A DNA stretch of 28,291 nt from CAIOZW01 sp049318845 (lineage in GTDB: Bacteria > Acidobacteriota > Blastocatellia > RBC074), in the NCBI GenBank assembly GCA_049318845.1, contig JBMOFH010000015.1, positions 1 to 28,291 of the forward strand. Direction: 5' to 3'. The notes below the pieces were generated by a model that made no database searches, was not told the DNA's origin, and was given only the letters and a program-made list of their open reading frames with translations. Below, piece by piece: positions 16,614 through 24,474 of the stretch (position 1 is its first letter; the number at the start of each line of letters is the position of its first letter). The translations under genes and the position numbers were made by a program.

Positions 16614-16871
16614 CTAACTGATTCTTTTCATATATTCAGCGACGCTCTGAGAGACATAGGACGAGTTGCCAAGTTTGGAGAGGCCGAAGCCCAGGGCTGA
16701 GAGTATGCCAACGAAAATGATGGCGAAGAGGAGGATACTGAGCAGGCTCTGACCGCGAGTCTTCGTCTTATTACGGGACGAGGCCGATTCGGCGACGTCG
16801 GTACCGACGAGGTTACGGTTCATAAAGCTGAATGAGGAATGTGAACTGGTCAAATGAGATCTGTATTTCAT
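16614..16871 (-). CDS. Small single-pass membrane protein (85 aa), hypothetical
   Basis: I chose ATG 16871, which has AAAAGGA about 9 nt upstream; the in-frame ATG at 16904 has none. The first 45 residues are Ser/Asn/Lys-rich and polar. The segment R-G-Q-S-L-L-S-I-L-L-F-A-I-I-F-V-G-I-L is followed by a single membrane helix and a short polar tail. A Gly-Gln-Ser before a hydrophobic stretch recalls TadE-like pseudopilins (RGQSLVE...), but the conserved Glu at position 5 of the helix is absent, so this is only a resemblance. A tandem repeat precedes it and a terminator with a T-tract follows it. Confidence 0.55.
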   Translation of the reverse strand: MKYRSHLTSSHSSFSFMNRNLVGTDVAESASSRNKTKTRGQSLLSILLFAIIFVGILSALGFGLSKLGNSSYVSQSVAEYMKRIS

Positions 16872-16925
16872 CGCAATCTTGTCCTTTTGTCTATCCCGGC
16901 TCATCAGGAAATACTGACTCTATAG

Positions 16926-16968
16926 TCTGAATCCTATAGATCTGAATCCTATAGTCTTTATTCAATAG
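16926..16968 (-). repeat. Tandem repeat with promoter-like motifs upstream of the small membrane protein
   Basis: TCTGAATCCTATAG occurs at 16926-16939 and 16941-16954, then a diverged copy TCTTTATTCAATAG at 16955-16968; a partial copy (ACTCTATAG) precedes them. On the minus strand each copy gives CTATAGGATTC, with TATAGGAT resembling a -10 element, so the repeat may hold duplicated promoters or operators. Confidence 0.8.
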
Positions 16969-17029
16969 CTAGCAGCTACTGGTTTCCATTGTGCAGGGCA
17001 GCGGCGCTGGTCTCATCCAACGCGACTCT

Positions 17030-17104
17030 ATGATGGCTGCTCCAAATCGCGGAGTTGCCCCGGTGCAAAATTTTAATAAACTTGAAGCTGGAGGAGGGAG
17101 GTAG
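17030..17104 (+). CDS. Possible 24-codon leader peptide
   Basis: ATG-ATG-GCT to TAG encodes MMAAPNRGVAPVQNFNKLEA and then GGGR. Its last codons are the strong Shine-Dalgarno sequence of the next gene, and its stop TAG (17102-17104) lies 2 nt before the proposed AUC start. No ribosome site is obvious before it. It could enable reinitiation or be chance. Confidence 0.25.
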   Translation: MMAAPNRGVAPVQNFNKLEAGGGR

Positions 17105-17106
17105 TT

Positions 17107-17886
17107 ATCGACTTTGAAGAGTATATCGGAATCGACTACTCCGGCGCGCGAAGTTCGGGTTGTGGTCTGCCCGGGATCAGAGTCGCGGTTGGTTCACCTG
17201 CGCAGGCACCGGAGCTGCTTTTGCCGCTGGCGCCGCTGGGGGGCAGGTCGCGGCACTGGTCGCGACTCGGGGTGACCGAATGGCTGATCGCGAGGCTTCG
17301 CGCTGGTCGTCGCACGATCATCGGCGTCGATCACGGGTTCTCATTTCCGCGCGCCTACTTTGACAAGTATGGGCTCGCGCCCGACTGGGAGAGCTTTCTG
17401 GTCGATTTTTGCCATTACTGGCCAACCGATTCTGCGGAGACGACCGTCGACGAAGAGCGGTATCGGGGAAGAGGCGCGGAGCGATCCGGTTCGTCACGCT
17501 GGCGGCGTCGCTGTGAAATCGAGGCTGGCGGCGCGAAATCGGTCTTCCATTTTGACGTACCCGGATCGGTTGCCAAGTCGACACACGCCGGCCTGCCCTG
17601 GTTGCTCCGGCTTCGCCACGAAGTTGGGCCCGCGCTCCATTTCTGGCCGTTCGATGGGTGGGAGCTGGCGGCGCGAAGCTCTGTCATTGCAGAGGTCTAT
17701 CCCTCACGCTGGAGCGGCGAGACTCCGCGAGGCGATCGGACAGCGGATGAGCATGACGCCTGGACGGTCGCGAACTGGCTCCGGCAGGCAGATCTGACCG
17801 GGACACTCGCCTCGTATCTCGATCGACCCATCGAGGCTGAAATGCGGGAATTGGCGCGTGTCGAGGGCTGGATTCTGGGTGTTTGA
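17107..17886 (+). CDS. DUF429-like protein with apparent non-canonical AUC start
   Basis: From 17107 the frame reads D-F-E-E-Y-I-G-I-D-Y-S-G-A-R, which I recognise as the N-terminus of a conserved DUF429-like hypothetical family with an RNase-H-like start (I-G-I-D-Y-S-G-A). Later motifs are I-G-V-D-H-G-F-S-F-P near 75-84, SRWRRRCEIEAGGAKSVFHF, VAKSTHAGLPWL, HFWPFDGWE, AEVYPSRW, DEHDAWTVANWL and the end GWILGV. There is no ATG, GTG or TTG in frame between the stop at 17083 and TTG 17221, which would remove the first motif. A perfect GGAGGT (17097-17102) sits 4 nt before ATC 17107, so I infer an AUC start. Function is unknown; acidic residues suggest a nuclease-like fold. Confidence 0.8.
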   Translation: MDFEEYIGIDYSGARSSGCGLPGIRVAVGSPAQAPELLLPLAPLGGRSRHWSRLGVTEWLIARLRAGRRTIIGVDHGFSFPRAYFDKYGLAPDWESFLVDFCHYWPTDSAETTVDEERYRGRGAERSGSSRWRRRCEIEAGGAKSVFHFDVPGSVAKSTHAGLPWLLRLRHEVGPALHFWPFDGWELAARSSVIAEVYPSRWSGETPRGDRTADEHDAWTVANWLRQADLTGTLASYLDRPIEAEMRELARVEGWILGV

Positions 17887-17901
17887 GGCCAGATCACCAG
17901 A

Positions 17902-18513
17902 TCACGGACTGGCCAGCTTCGTCCCCCAGCTCCAGATCAGCCGGCAGGCGATGACGACCAGCGCCAGCGCGAGTCCGCGCAGAATCAGTCGGCAGGTGCT
18001 GGCATTCAGGTTGCGGCGATATCGGCCAACAATCGAGGCAACTGCCACCTTTGAGCCGACAAGGCAGCCGTAGAAGGCAACGAGGAATCCGATCGCCCCG
18101 CCGCCAGTCTCGGCTCTGATCAGGGTTGGCGATCCGATTGTCAGCCAGAAGAGCCACGGGTGCGGATTGAGCAGGTTGGCGATTGCGCCCTTGAGCAGTG
18201 AGCGTGGTGACGCGTTATCATCGCCGGCCATCGCCGGCTCTGCCCGCCAGCTCTCGATGGCGATGAGGATCAGCAGTCCGGCGCCGATCATCGAGACCAC
18301 CCCGAGTAGCTGATCGATCTGTGCGAATCGTGACAGCGCGAACCACGAGATGGCGACGATCGGAAGATCGCTCATCAGCGGCGCAATCGCCATCTTCAGC
18401 CCTTCGCGGGTTCCAAAGCGGAGCGATTGTGTAATGACAAGGGTCATCATTGGCCCGGGTGACAAGCCGGCCGTCATTCCAAGCACTATTCCAAGTGTGA
18501 GATATGATAGCAT
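17902..18513 (-). CDS. LysE-family amino-acid exporter-like protein
   Basis: A 203-residue membrane protein of the LysE/RhtB superfamily, which exports amino acids or related metabolites with the proton motive force. It has about six hydrophobic helices. The N-terminal signature G-M-T-A-G-L-S-P-G-P-M-M-T-L-V (residues 12-26) and N-L-L-N-P-H-P-W-L-F-W near 113-123 are diagnostic. Start ATG 18513 is preceded by GGAG about 9 nt upstream. It is convergent with the DUF429-like gene (15 bp apart) and divergent from the arginyltransferase-like gene (80 bp). The substrate cannot be told from sequence. Confidence 0.88.
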   Translation of the reverse strand: MLSYLTLGIVLGMTAGLSPGPMMTLVITQSLRFGTREGLKMAIAPLMSDLPIVAISWFALSRFAQIDQLLGVVSMIGAGLLILIAIESWRAEPAMAGDDNASPRSLLKGAIANLLNPHPWLFWLTIGSPTLIRAETGGGAIGFLVAFYGCLVGSKVAVASIVGRYRRNLNASTCRLILRGLALALVVIACRLIWSWGTKLASP

Positions 18514-18593
18514 TCACTCAACTCCGCGATCGGTCAGCGATACCGATCTGAAACACAGGATAATTTTGCACGACTCATCGCCGGGGGGCGGGA

Positions 18594-19256
18594 ATGCTCT
18601 ACATCAACGAATATGACTATCTTCCAGCGGTAACACCGGCCCGACTCGACCATCTGCTCGCAAGTGGTTGGCGCCATTTCGGTATTTCATTCTTTCGTTA
18701 CTCACTATTGATCGATGAAAATGGCGAGATCAAGCGTGTCATACCACTTCGGATCCGGCTCGAGAACTTTACTTTATCGCGGAGCCAGAAACGAGTCATT
18801 ACGCGCAATCGCGACACTGAACTCGTCATTCGACCCGCTTCGATCGATCAGGAGAAAGAGTCGATTTTCGAACGCCATAAACAACGATTCGCCAACAATG
18901 TCCCCGATTCGATCAGTGATTTTCTCTCTGCTACACCATCGACCACACCCTGCCGGAACGATGAATTGTGTATCTATCACGAGGGGAGACTGATCGCCGT
19001 CAGCTTTCTCGATATCGGAGCAATCTCAGCCTCGGCCGTATATGCCATCTTTGAGCCGGAGCATTCGGCGCGCAGTCTTGGAATCTACCTGATTCTGTGC
19101 GGAATCGATTATGCAAAACAGCTCGATCTAAAATATTATTACCCGGGATACGCCTACCGTGAAAGATCCTTCTACGATTACAAGAAGCGGTTCTCGGGAA
19201 TTGAAGCTTACGACTGGAACCGTGGATGGAAGAACTATACTGAGGAGACTGAATGA
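18594..19256 (+). CDS. Arginyl-tRNA-protein transferase-like protein (Ate1/Bpt type), Cys-poor
   Basis: A 220-residue protein with both halves of the Ate1/Bpt pattern. The N-terminal part has L-L-A-S-G-W-R-H-F-G-x-x-F-F-R and P-L-R-I-R-L-E-N-F-T-L-S-R-S-Q-K-R-V; the C-terminal GNAT-like part has V-Y-A-I-F-E-P-E-H-S-x-R-S-L-G-I-Y, L-K-Y-Y-Y-P-G-Y and Y-D-Y-K-K-R-F. Such enzymes attach Arg or Leu from tRNA to N-terminal acidic residues, marking proteins for N-degron turnover. The cysteines that usually sit between the GWR and RI segments are absent here. The start has GGGGGGCGGGA directly upstream. The stop overlaps the next ATG (ATGA), so the two are translationally coupled. Confidence 0.7.
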   Translation: MLYINEYDYLPAVTPARLDHLLASGWRHFGISFFRYSLLIDENGEIKRVIPLRIRLENFTLSRSQKRVITRNRDTELVIRPASIDQEKESIFERHKQRFANNVPDSISDFLSATPSTTPCRNDELCIYHEGRLIAVSFLDIGAISASAVYAIFEPEHSARSLGIYLILCGIDYAKQLDLKYYYPGYAYRERSFYDYKKRFSGIEAYDWNRGWKNYTEETE

Positions 19257-20245
19257 ACAAGCTGCGCTGGGGTATTTTGAGTACATCACGTTTCGCCCAA
19301 CAGAAGATTGTGCCGGCGATGAAGAGTTGCCATTATGCAGAGGTGACAGCGATTGCCTCGCGGGATCGGCAGAAGGGTGAAGAGGTTGCGGCACGGCTCG
19401 GAATCGCAAAGGTCCACGACACCTACGAGGGGCTGCTCGCCGATCCGGAGATCGATGTCATCTACAATCCACTCCCGAATCACCTCCACGTTCCATTAAC
19501 GATCGCGGCGCTCGAAGCGGGCAAGCACGTACTCTGCGAGAAGCCGATCGGGCTTGATACCGCGGACGCTGAGCGACTGCTCGAGGCGGCGCGGCGCTAC
19601 CCGCACCTCAAAGTGATGGAGGCGTTCATGTATCGCTTCCACCCACAATGGCAGAAGGCACGTCAATTGGTCAGGGAGGGGCGGATCGGTAAGGTATCGA
19701 CCATCCAGTCCGTCTTCTCATATTTTAACGATGATCCGGCCAATGTCCGCAATAAGGAGGGAATTGGTGGTGGAGGGTTGCTCGACATCGGCTGTTACAG
19801 CATCTCCCTCTCACGGTTTATCTTCGAGGCGGAACCGCGACGCGTCATTGGAATTATTGAGGATGACCCCCAATTCAGGGTCGATCGGCTGACTTCCGGC
19901 ATTCTCGATTTTGGTGACCGAACCTCGACCTTCACCTGTTCGACACAGTTGACCCCTTACCAGCGCGTCCAGATCTTTGGCACCAGCGGACGAATCGAGA
20001 TCGAGGTTCCGTTCAACCCAATGCCTGATCAGCCGGCACGGATCATTGTCGAGAGTGATGGGAAGATCGAGGAGACCGTCTTCGACCTCTGCAATCAGTA
20101 CACGATTCAGGGCGATCTCTTCTCACTGGCGGTGATCAACAACAGTCCGGTTCCGACCCCGCTCGAGGACGCAGTGGCCAATATGCGTGTCATCGATGCC
20201 GTATTTGAAAGTGGAAGGTCTGGTGGCTGGGTAACGATCGGCTGA
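19253..20245 (+). CDS. Gfo/Idh/MocA-family oxidoreductase
   Basis: A 330-residue NAD(P)-dependent oxidoreductase. The N-terminal Rossmann domain starts L-R-W-G-I-L-S-T-S-R-F-A; the family motif C-E-K-P-I-G is at 95-100 and A-F-M-Y-R-F-H-P-Q lies near 125-133. The C-terminal alpha/beta domain has G-G-G-L-L-D-I-G-C-Y-S near 173-183. Relatives oxidise sugars, inositol or related alcohols, such as D-xylose or trans-dihydrodiol dehydrogenases. The ATG overlaps the upstream stop by 4 nt. The link to an aminoacyltransferase-like gene has no obvious metabolic logic. Confidence 0.92.
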   Translation: MNKLRWGILSTSRFAQQKIVPAMKSCHYAEVTAIASRDRQKGEEVAARLGIAKVHDTYEGLLADPEIDVIYNPLPNHLHVPLTIAALEAGKHVLCEKPIGLDTADAERLLEAARRYPHLKVMEAFMYRFHPQWQKARQLVREGRIGKVSTIQSVFSYFNDDPANVRNKEGIGGGGLLDIGCYSISLSRFIFEAEPRRVIGIIEDDPQFRVDRLTSGILDFGDRTSTFTCSTQLTPYQRVQIFGTSGRIEIEVPFNPMPDQPARIIVESDGKIEETVFDLCNQYTIQGDLFSLAVINNSPVPTPLEDAVANMRVIDAVFESGRSGGWVTIG

Positions 20246-20301
20246 CACGATAATCCGCAGCGGATCAGCTTTATGACCCTGAAGGGAGTTGGAGACTGAG
20301 G

Positions 20302-22896
20302 ATGAAGCCACTCATAATGGTCATTATTTGTGCGTTACTGCTCGTTTCATACGTCGTTCCGACCGACAGCGCGGCGGCGCGAGTCGCCAATGAGCCAAAT
20401 AAGACTGGCAAGACTGGCAATAGTAGTCGGCGAGCGTCGGTCGCCGTGGTGCGGCTGGTCGAGCAGCTGGAGGTGAGTTGCGGCAAATGTCATAACCCGG
20501 AGTCGAGGGCGGGTGGGCTCGATCTCAAATCGCTGCCGGTTGACCTCGCAGCGCCGGGGACGCGTGCGCAATGGGTTGGCATCCACGACCGGATCGAGCG
20601 GCGGGAGATGCCACCCGACCAGTCAAGTCTCACCGATGCCGGGCGACAGCAGCTGCTTGCCGGGCTGCGCAACTGGCTGCTGCCGACCGAACGGGCCGAA
20701 ATTCTGGTCAACGGACGTGGCCCGATGCGCAGACTCAACCGGGACGAGTATGAGCAGAATCTGCGCGACCTGCTTCACCTGCCGGACCTCGATATTCGGG
20801 ATATGCTGCCGGAGGATCGCGAAAGTCGCCATTTCAATAAGGTCTCAGAGACGCTCGACACCTCACGCGTCCAATTGACCGCCTGGCTCGATGCGGCTGA
20901 GACCGCGCTGCGGCAGGCGATGGCGACAGGTGATCGACCCCCACCGGTCAGGCTTCAGAAAGCTTTTGGCGATCAGCTCTCGGTTGGTCGCGAGACGACG
21001 GGCGGACGTGAGGCGATGTTCTGGATTCGCGATTCAATCGGGATCGACCTCGCCGCCGAGAAGAAGGCCGCGCCGAAGGGGGCTCCTCCGGATCCGACGA
21101 TCGAGATGGCGCTTTTCCGGTCACCCGGCTGGCCCTACGGTATATTTCCGAAGGGGGTAGTCGCGCCGGCGGCTGGCAACTATCGGGTTCGTTTCGCCGC
21201 CCGTGCAGTCTCACAGCAACCAGGCTTCCGTGTCATTCCGGCATCGGACTCTGTTCCAATGACCTTTCGATCGCGGCGACCAACCAATCACGATATCGCA
21301 GAGGATGTTCGTTCGACGGGTGGAAATATAGATATCCAGCCGTCTGGTGGAACCTACGAAACAATCGTCCACCTCGCCGCTGGTCAGACGATCGAATACG
21401 GCATGCTCGGTCTGCCGGTTCCACAACCCGATGTCAAGGGAATGACGGCTGAATATCGGTTTCCGCCCTTTCCAGCGGGAGGGCAGCCTGGAGTCGCCTT
21501 CAAATGGCTGGAGATGGAAGGTCCGCTGCCCCCTGCAACCTGGCCATCCCCATCGTGGAAGGTTCTGTTTGACGACCTTGTACCCGGAGGTGAGTCACGA
21601 CAACCGGTTGTCGATGCACGCCGGCTTCTGCGTCGATTCATCGCCAATGCCGCACGCGGGCCGGTTCCTGATGAGTCCATCGCCGGATTCGAACGGCTGG
21701 TGCAACGCCGGCTGGCGAGTGGACGGCCGCTGACCGAAGCACTGCTCACCGGCTATCAGGCATTTCTATCCTCTGAGCTCTTCGTCTACCTGCCGGAACC
21801 TGTCGGCGAATCTGACCACTACGCAATTGCCAATCGGCTTTCACACCTCTTCACCGACAGTCGCCCGGATAACCATCTGCTTGCTCTCGCCAGACAGAAG
21901 CAATTGCGAGACGCCACCGTTCTCCGCCGCGAGACGGAACGGCTGATTGCCAGCGATAAGTTCAGTCGCTTCGTCGATCACTTCACCGATTCCTGGCTCG
22001 ACCTGCGAAACCTGCGCCGTGACGATCCCGATATTCGCTTCTACCCCGAATACAGGCTCGACGACTTTCTGACCGAATCGGCCGGACTCGAGACGCGCGC
22101 GTTCTTTACGGCCATGGTTCGTGAGAATCTGCCAGCGGTCAACGTCGTCACCTCCGACTTCACCTGGGTCAATGAGCGGCTCGCGAGACATTACGGGCTG
22201 CCACACGTCAGCGGAGCCGCCCTGCGCAAGGTCAGTTTGCCGGCCGGCAGCCCCTATGGCGGGCTTCTCACCCAGGCGGCGATCCTTAAGGTCTCTGCCA
22301 ATGGCACATCGACCTCACCCGTCCTCCGTGGCGTCTGGGTCATGGATCGGCTGATGGGCGAACCTCCGCCGCCACCTCCCCCGGGAGTCCCGGCAGTCGA
22401 ACCCGACATTCGTGGCGCACGGACGATTCGTGAACTGCTCGCACTCCATACCAGGTCGGCAAGCTGCGCCGCCTGCCATGCAAAGTTCGATTCTGTCGGG
22501 CTGGCGCTTGAAAACTTCGACGTTCTTGGCGGCTGGCGAACTCGTTATCGTGGACTCGAGAACGGTGAGCGGGTTAGTGGAATCGATCGGACTGGTCACG
22601 ACTATGGCTACACCCTCGCGGGAACGGTCGATGCCAGCGGGCGTCTACCCGATGGCCGCCGCTTTAATGACATACACGAACTCAAAAAGCTGCTGGCCGC
22701 CAATCCGCACCAGCTTGCACGCAACCTTCTGCATCAATTTACCCTCTACGCGACAGGGGTGCCGGTCAGATTCAGCGACCGTGACGAGATAGAAGCTATC
22801 CTTGACGCCTGCGCGAAGGATCAATACCGTCTTCGCGACCTGCTCATTGCGCTCACGCAGAGCAGGATATTCCTTGGTCCGAAAGGATGTCGATAG
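20302..22896 (+). CDS. Exported cytochrome c protein with DUF1587/DUF1592/DUF1588/DUF1585 domains
   Basis: An 864-residue protein of the planctomycete/acidobacterial cytochrome c type. A signal peptide covers about residues 1-24. The first heme c motif C-G-K-C-H is at 60-64. DUF1587 begins near 133 (M-R-R-L-N-R-D-E-Y-E-Q-N-L-R-D-L-L); DUF1592 spans about 490-620 (NRLSHLFTDSRPDNHLLALA, FVDHFTDSWLDLRNL); DUF1588 follows (YGGLLTQAAILKVSANGTST, P-V-L-R-G-V-W-V), with the second motif C-A-A-C-H at 722-726; DUF1585 ends the protein (NPHQLARNLLHQFTLYATG). The role is unknown but probably periplasmic electron transfer or oxidation. It is almost always paired with a DUF1552 gene, as here, 4 bp downstream. 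GAGG lies directly before ATG. Confidence 0.92.
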   Translation: MKPLIMVIICALLLVSYVVPTDSAAARVANEPNKTGKTGNSSRRASVAVVRLVEQLEVSCGKCHNPESRAGGLDLKSLPVDLAAPGTRAQWVGIHDRIERREMPPDQSSLTDAGRQQLLAGLRNWLLPTERAEILVNGRGPMRRLNRDEYEQNLRDLLHLPDLDIRDMLPEDRESRHFNKVSETLDTSRVQLTAWLDAAETALRQAMATGDRPPPVRLQKAFGDQLSVGRETTGGREAMFWIRDSIGIDLAAEKKAAPKGAPPDPTIEMALFRSPGWPYGIFPKGVVAPAAGNYRVRFAARAVSQQPGFRVIPASDSVPMTFRSRRPTNHDIAEDVRSTGGNIDIQPSGGTYETIVHLAAGQTIEYGMLGLPVPQPDVKGMTAEYRFPPFPAGGQPGVAFKWLEMEGPLPPATWPSPSWKVLFDDLVPGGESRQPVVDARRLLRRFIANAARGPVPDESIAGFERLVQRRLASGRPLTEALLTGYQAFLSSELFVYLPEPVGESDHYAIANRLSHLFTDSRPDNHLLALARQKQLRDATVLRRETERLIASDKFSRFVDHFTDSWLDLRNLRRDDPDIRFYPEYRLDDFLTESAGLETRAFFTAMVRENLPAVNVVTSDFTWVNERLARHYGLPHVSGAALRKVSLPAGSPYGGLLTQAAILKVSANGTSTSPVLRGVWVMDRLMGEPPPPPPPGVPAVEPDIRGARTIRELLALHTRSASCAACHAKFDSVGLALENFDVLGGWRTRYRGLENGERVSGIDRTGHDYGYTLAGTVDASGRLPDGRRFNDIHELKKLLAANPHQLARNLLHQFTLYATGVPVRFSDRDEIEAILDACAKDQYRLRDLLIALTQSRIFLGPKGCR

Positions 22897-22900
22897 AGCC

Positions 22901-24238
22901 ATGAAGAACAGCCCAACGATCATCACCAGAAGAGCCGTCCTGCGCGGGCTTGGCGTCTCCCTCGCCTTGCCAGCACTCGAGAGCCTGACCCCCGTCGCCG
23001 CACGCTCCGCCCAATCGACCCTCCCGCGCCGCATGCTGGTCATCGTCAACAATATCGGCGTCCTCGTCGGTCGTCTCACTCCGACCACCGCGGGGCGTGA
23101 TTATCAGCCGACGCCGCTCCTCTCCATCCTCTCCGAGCATCGACAGGATTTCACCGTCTTCAGCGGACTTTCACATCCCGGCGTCAGCGGTGGTCACAGC
23201 ACCGACAACTGTTTTCTCACCTCGGCGCGCGGAGCCTTCAAGGCCAGTTTCCGAAACACGATCTCACTCGACCAGCTGGCCGCTGACCATATCGGCCACT
23301 TGACGCGGTATCCCTCGCTCAATCTCGGTGTCAACATCGAAAAGGCCAACCGCAGCCTCTCCTGGACACGTGATGGCGTCCTGCTCCCGGCAGAGGATAG
23401 CGCAAAGGCGCTGTTCCAAAGACTCTTCGTTCGCGGTGATCAGGCCGCTGTCGAAGCACAACTCCGCCGACTCGATGAACGCGGCAGCATTCTCGATACA
23501 CTTCTCGCTGAGACTCGCCGCTACAGTCGCCGCATCAGCTCGTCTGATCGAAGCCGGCTCGATCAGTACCTGACATCCGTTCGCGAGGTCGAGACTCGCC
23601 TTCAGACCGCCCGCCAGTGGGAGAGTCGTCCATTGCCGGAACCTCACCCCACATCCGCGCGTACCCCAAACGGACTCTCACCCACGTCTGAGATGCCAGG
23701 AGAAATAACAGAGGACCGGCGCTTCTTCGAGAAATTTGAACTCATGCTCAGAATGGCCGAACTGGCCTTTGAATCCGATTCGACCAGGATCGTTACCCTC
23801 ATGCTCGATGCCTTCAGAACCCCGGTCTTCCAGGTTGCCGATCAGCAGAAGAGCACCGATTCATACCACGGCCTTAGCCATCACGGTCACGACCCGGCCA
23901 AGGTTGCCCAGCTCGAAGCCGCTGATCGCCGCAACATGACGATTCTGTCTGGACTGATCGGCCGACTTGCGGCAAAGAGTGAAGGGGACCAGCGTCTCCT
24001 TGATCAGACCATGGTTCTTTTCGGAAGTAATATGGGTGACGCCAATATTCACGATAATACCAATCTGCCAATAATTCTTGCCGGCGGCGGGTTTGATCAC
24101 GGACAACATCTCGCCTTCAGAAAAGATAACAATACTCCACTCTCGAACCTCTTTGTGACGATGTTGCAACGCCTCGGAATCGAAACCGATCGCTTCGGAT
24201 CGAGTACAGGAACCCTGACCGGATTGAGGATGACCTGA
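22901..24238 (+). CDS. Tat-exported DUF1552 protein
   Basis: A 445-residue protein. I chose ATG 22901 because the conserved twin-arginine signal T-R-R-A-V-L-R-G-L-G starts at residue 9 there; the longer frame from 22802 would run back into the cytochrome gene. After the signal comes RRMLVIVNNIGVL, then FTVFSGLSHPGVSGGHSTDN and the Tat-partner features seen in DUF1552 proteins, including L-F-G-S-N-M-G-D-A-N-I-H and L-P-I-I-L-A-G-G-G near the C-terminus. It resembles sulfatase-like/DUF1501 hydrolases in layout. It starts 4 bp after the cytochrome stop, and an AAGGA is about 13 nt upstream. It is presumed to form a periplasmic complex with its neighbour. Confidence 0.9.
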   Translation: MKNSPTIITRRAVLRGLGVSLALPALESLTPVAARSAQSTLPRRMLVIVNNIGVLVGRLTPTTAGRDYQPTPLLSILSEHRQDFTVFSGLSHPGVSGGHSTDNCFLTSARGAFKASFRNTISLDQLAADHIGHLTRYPSLNLGVNIEKANRSLSWTRDGVLLPAEDSAKALFQRLFVRGDQAAVEAQLRRLDERGSILDTLLAETRRYSRRISSSDRSRLDQYLTSVREVETRLQTARQWESRPLPEPHPTSARTPNGLSPTSEMPGEITEDRRFFEKFELMLRMAELAFESDSTRIVTLMLDAFRTPVFQVADQQKSTDSYHGLSHHGHDPAKVAQLEAADRRNMTILSGLIGRLAAKSEGDQRLLDQTMVLFGSNMGDANIHDNTNLPIILAGGGFDHGQHLAFRKDNNTPLSNLFVTMLQRLGIETDRFGSSTGTLTGLRMT

Positions 24239-24274
24239 TCCGTCCTCGTTCCGAGAATTTTGTTTCCGATTGTA

Positions 24275-24304
24275 TTGACAAATTGTCCCTCGCTTGTGTA
24301 TTGT
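24275..24304 (+). promoter_or_regulatory. Promoter upstream of the tandem riboswitch
   Basis: TTGACA (24275-24280), 18 nt, then TATTGT (24299-24304). The start point would be near 24311, about 12 nt before the first aptamer, giving a leader of about 320 nt. Confidence 0.65.
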
Positions 24305-24322
24305 CCGTCCTGTCAGAAAGAC

Positions 24323-24373
24323 CGTGGTGATTTAAGGCCAATTGCCCCACGTTAAAGAAAGCGCTAAACAGCC
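24323..24373 (+). promoter_or_regulatory. SAM-II-like riboswitch aptamer, copy 1
   Basis: Stem P1 is CGTGG (24323-24327) with CCACG (24347-24351). The loop begins TGATTTAA and has TTGC before the 3' arm, and the 3' part has GTTAAA then GCTAAA, all hallmarks of SAM-II (compare the metX aptamer: loop UGAUUUAA, UUGC, then AUAAA and GCUAAA). The pseudoknot helix P2 is formed by loop GGC (24336-24338) with GCC (24371-24373). SAM-II binds S-adenosylmethionine and usually represses methionine/SAM genes. The terminator at 24394 follows 20 nt later. Confidence 0.85.
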
Positions 24374-24393
24374 TGAGGAATTTGACCAGTTTC

Positions 24394-24426
24394 AAAGCCC
24401 CTCGCTGTTATCCGGCGAGGGGCTTT
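24394..24426 (+). terminator. Terminator hairpin after SAM-II copy 1
   Basis: A perfect 12-bp stem, AAAGCCCCTCGC (24394-24405) with GCGAGGGGCTTT (24415-24426), and a 9-nt loop. The T run is short (TTT then CGCATT). It probably is the expression platform of copy 1. Confidence 0.75.
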
Positions 24427-24474
24427 CGCATTCAGGGAGCCTCTCGTGCTGGCCGTAATCCTGTTGATAATCTG

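Noticed and set aside
16914..16968. Possible CRISPR-like repeats
   Set aside because: Units are 14-15 bp and contiguous with no spacers, and no cas genes are present.
17221..17886. TTG 17221 as the start of the DUF429-like gene
   Set aside because: It would remove the conserved IGIDYSGA motif, and no ribosome site precedes it, while GGAGGT precedes 17107.
22802..22900. Upstream start of the DUF1552 gene at 22802
   Set aside because: It would overlap the cytochrome gene by 95 bp and bury the twin-arginine signal.
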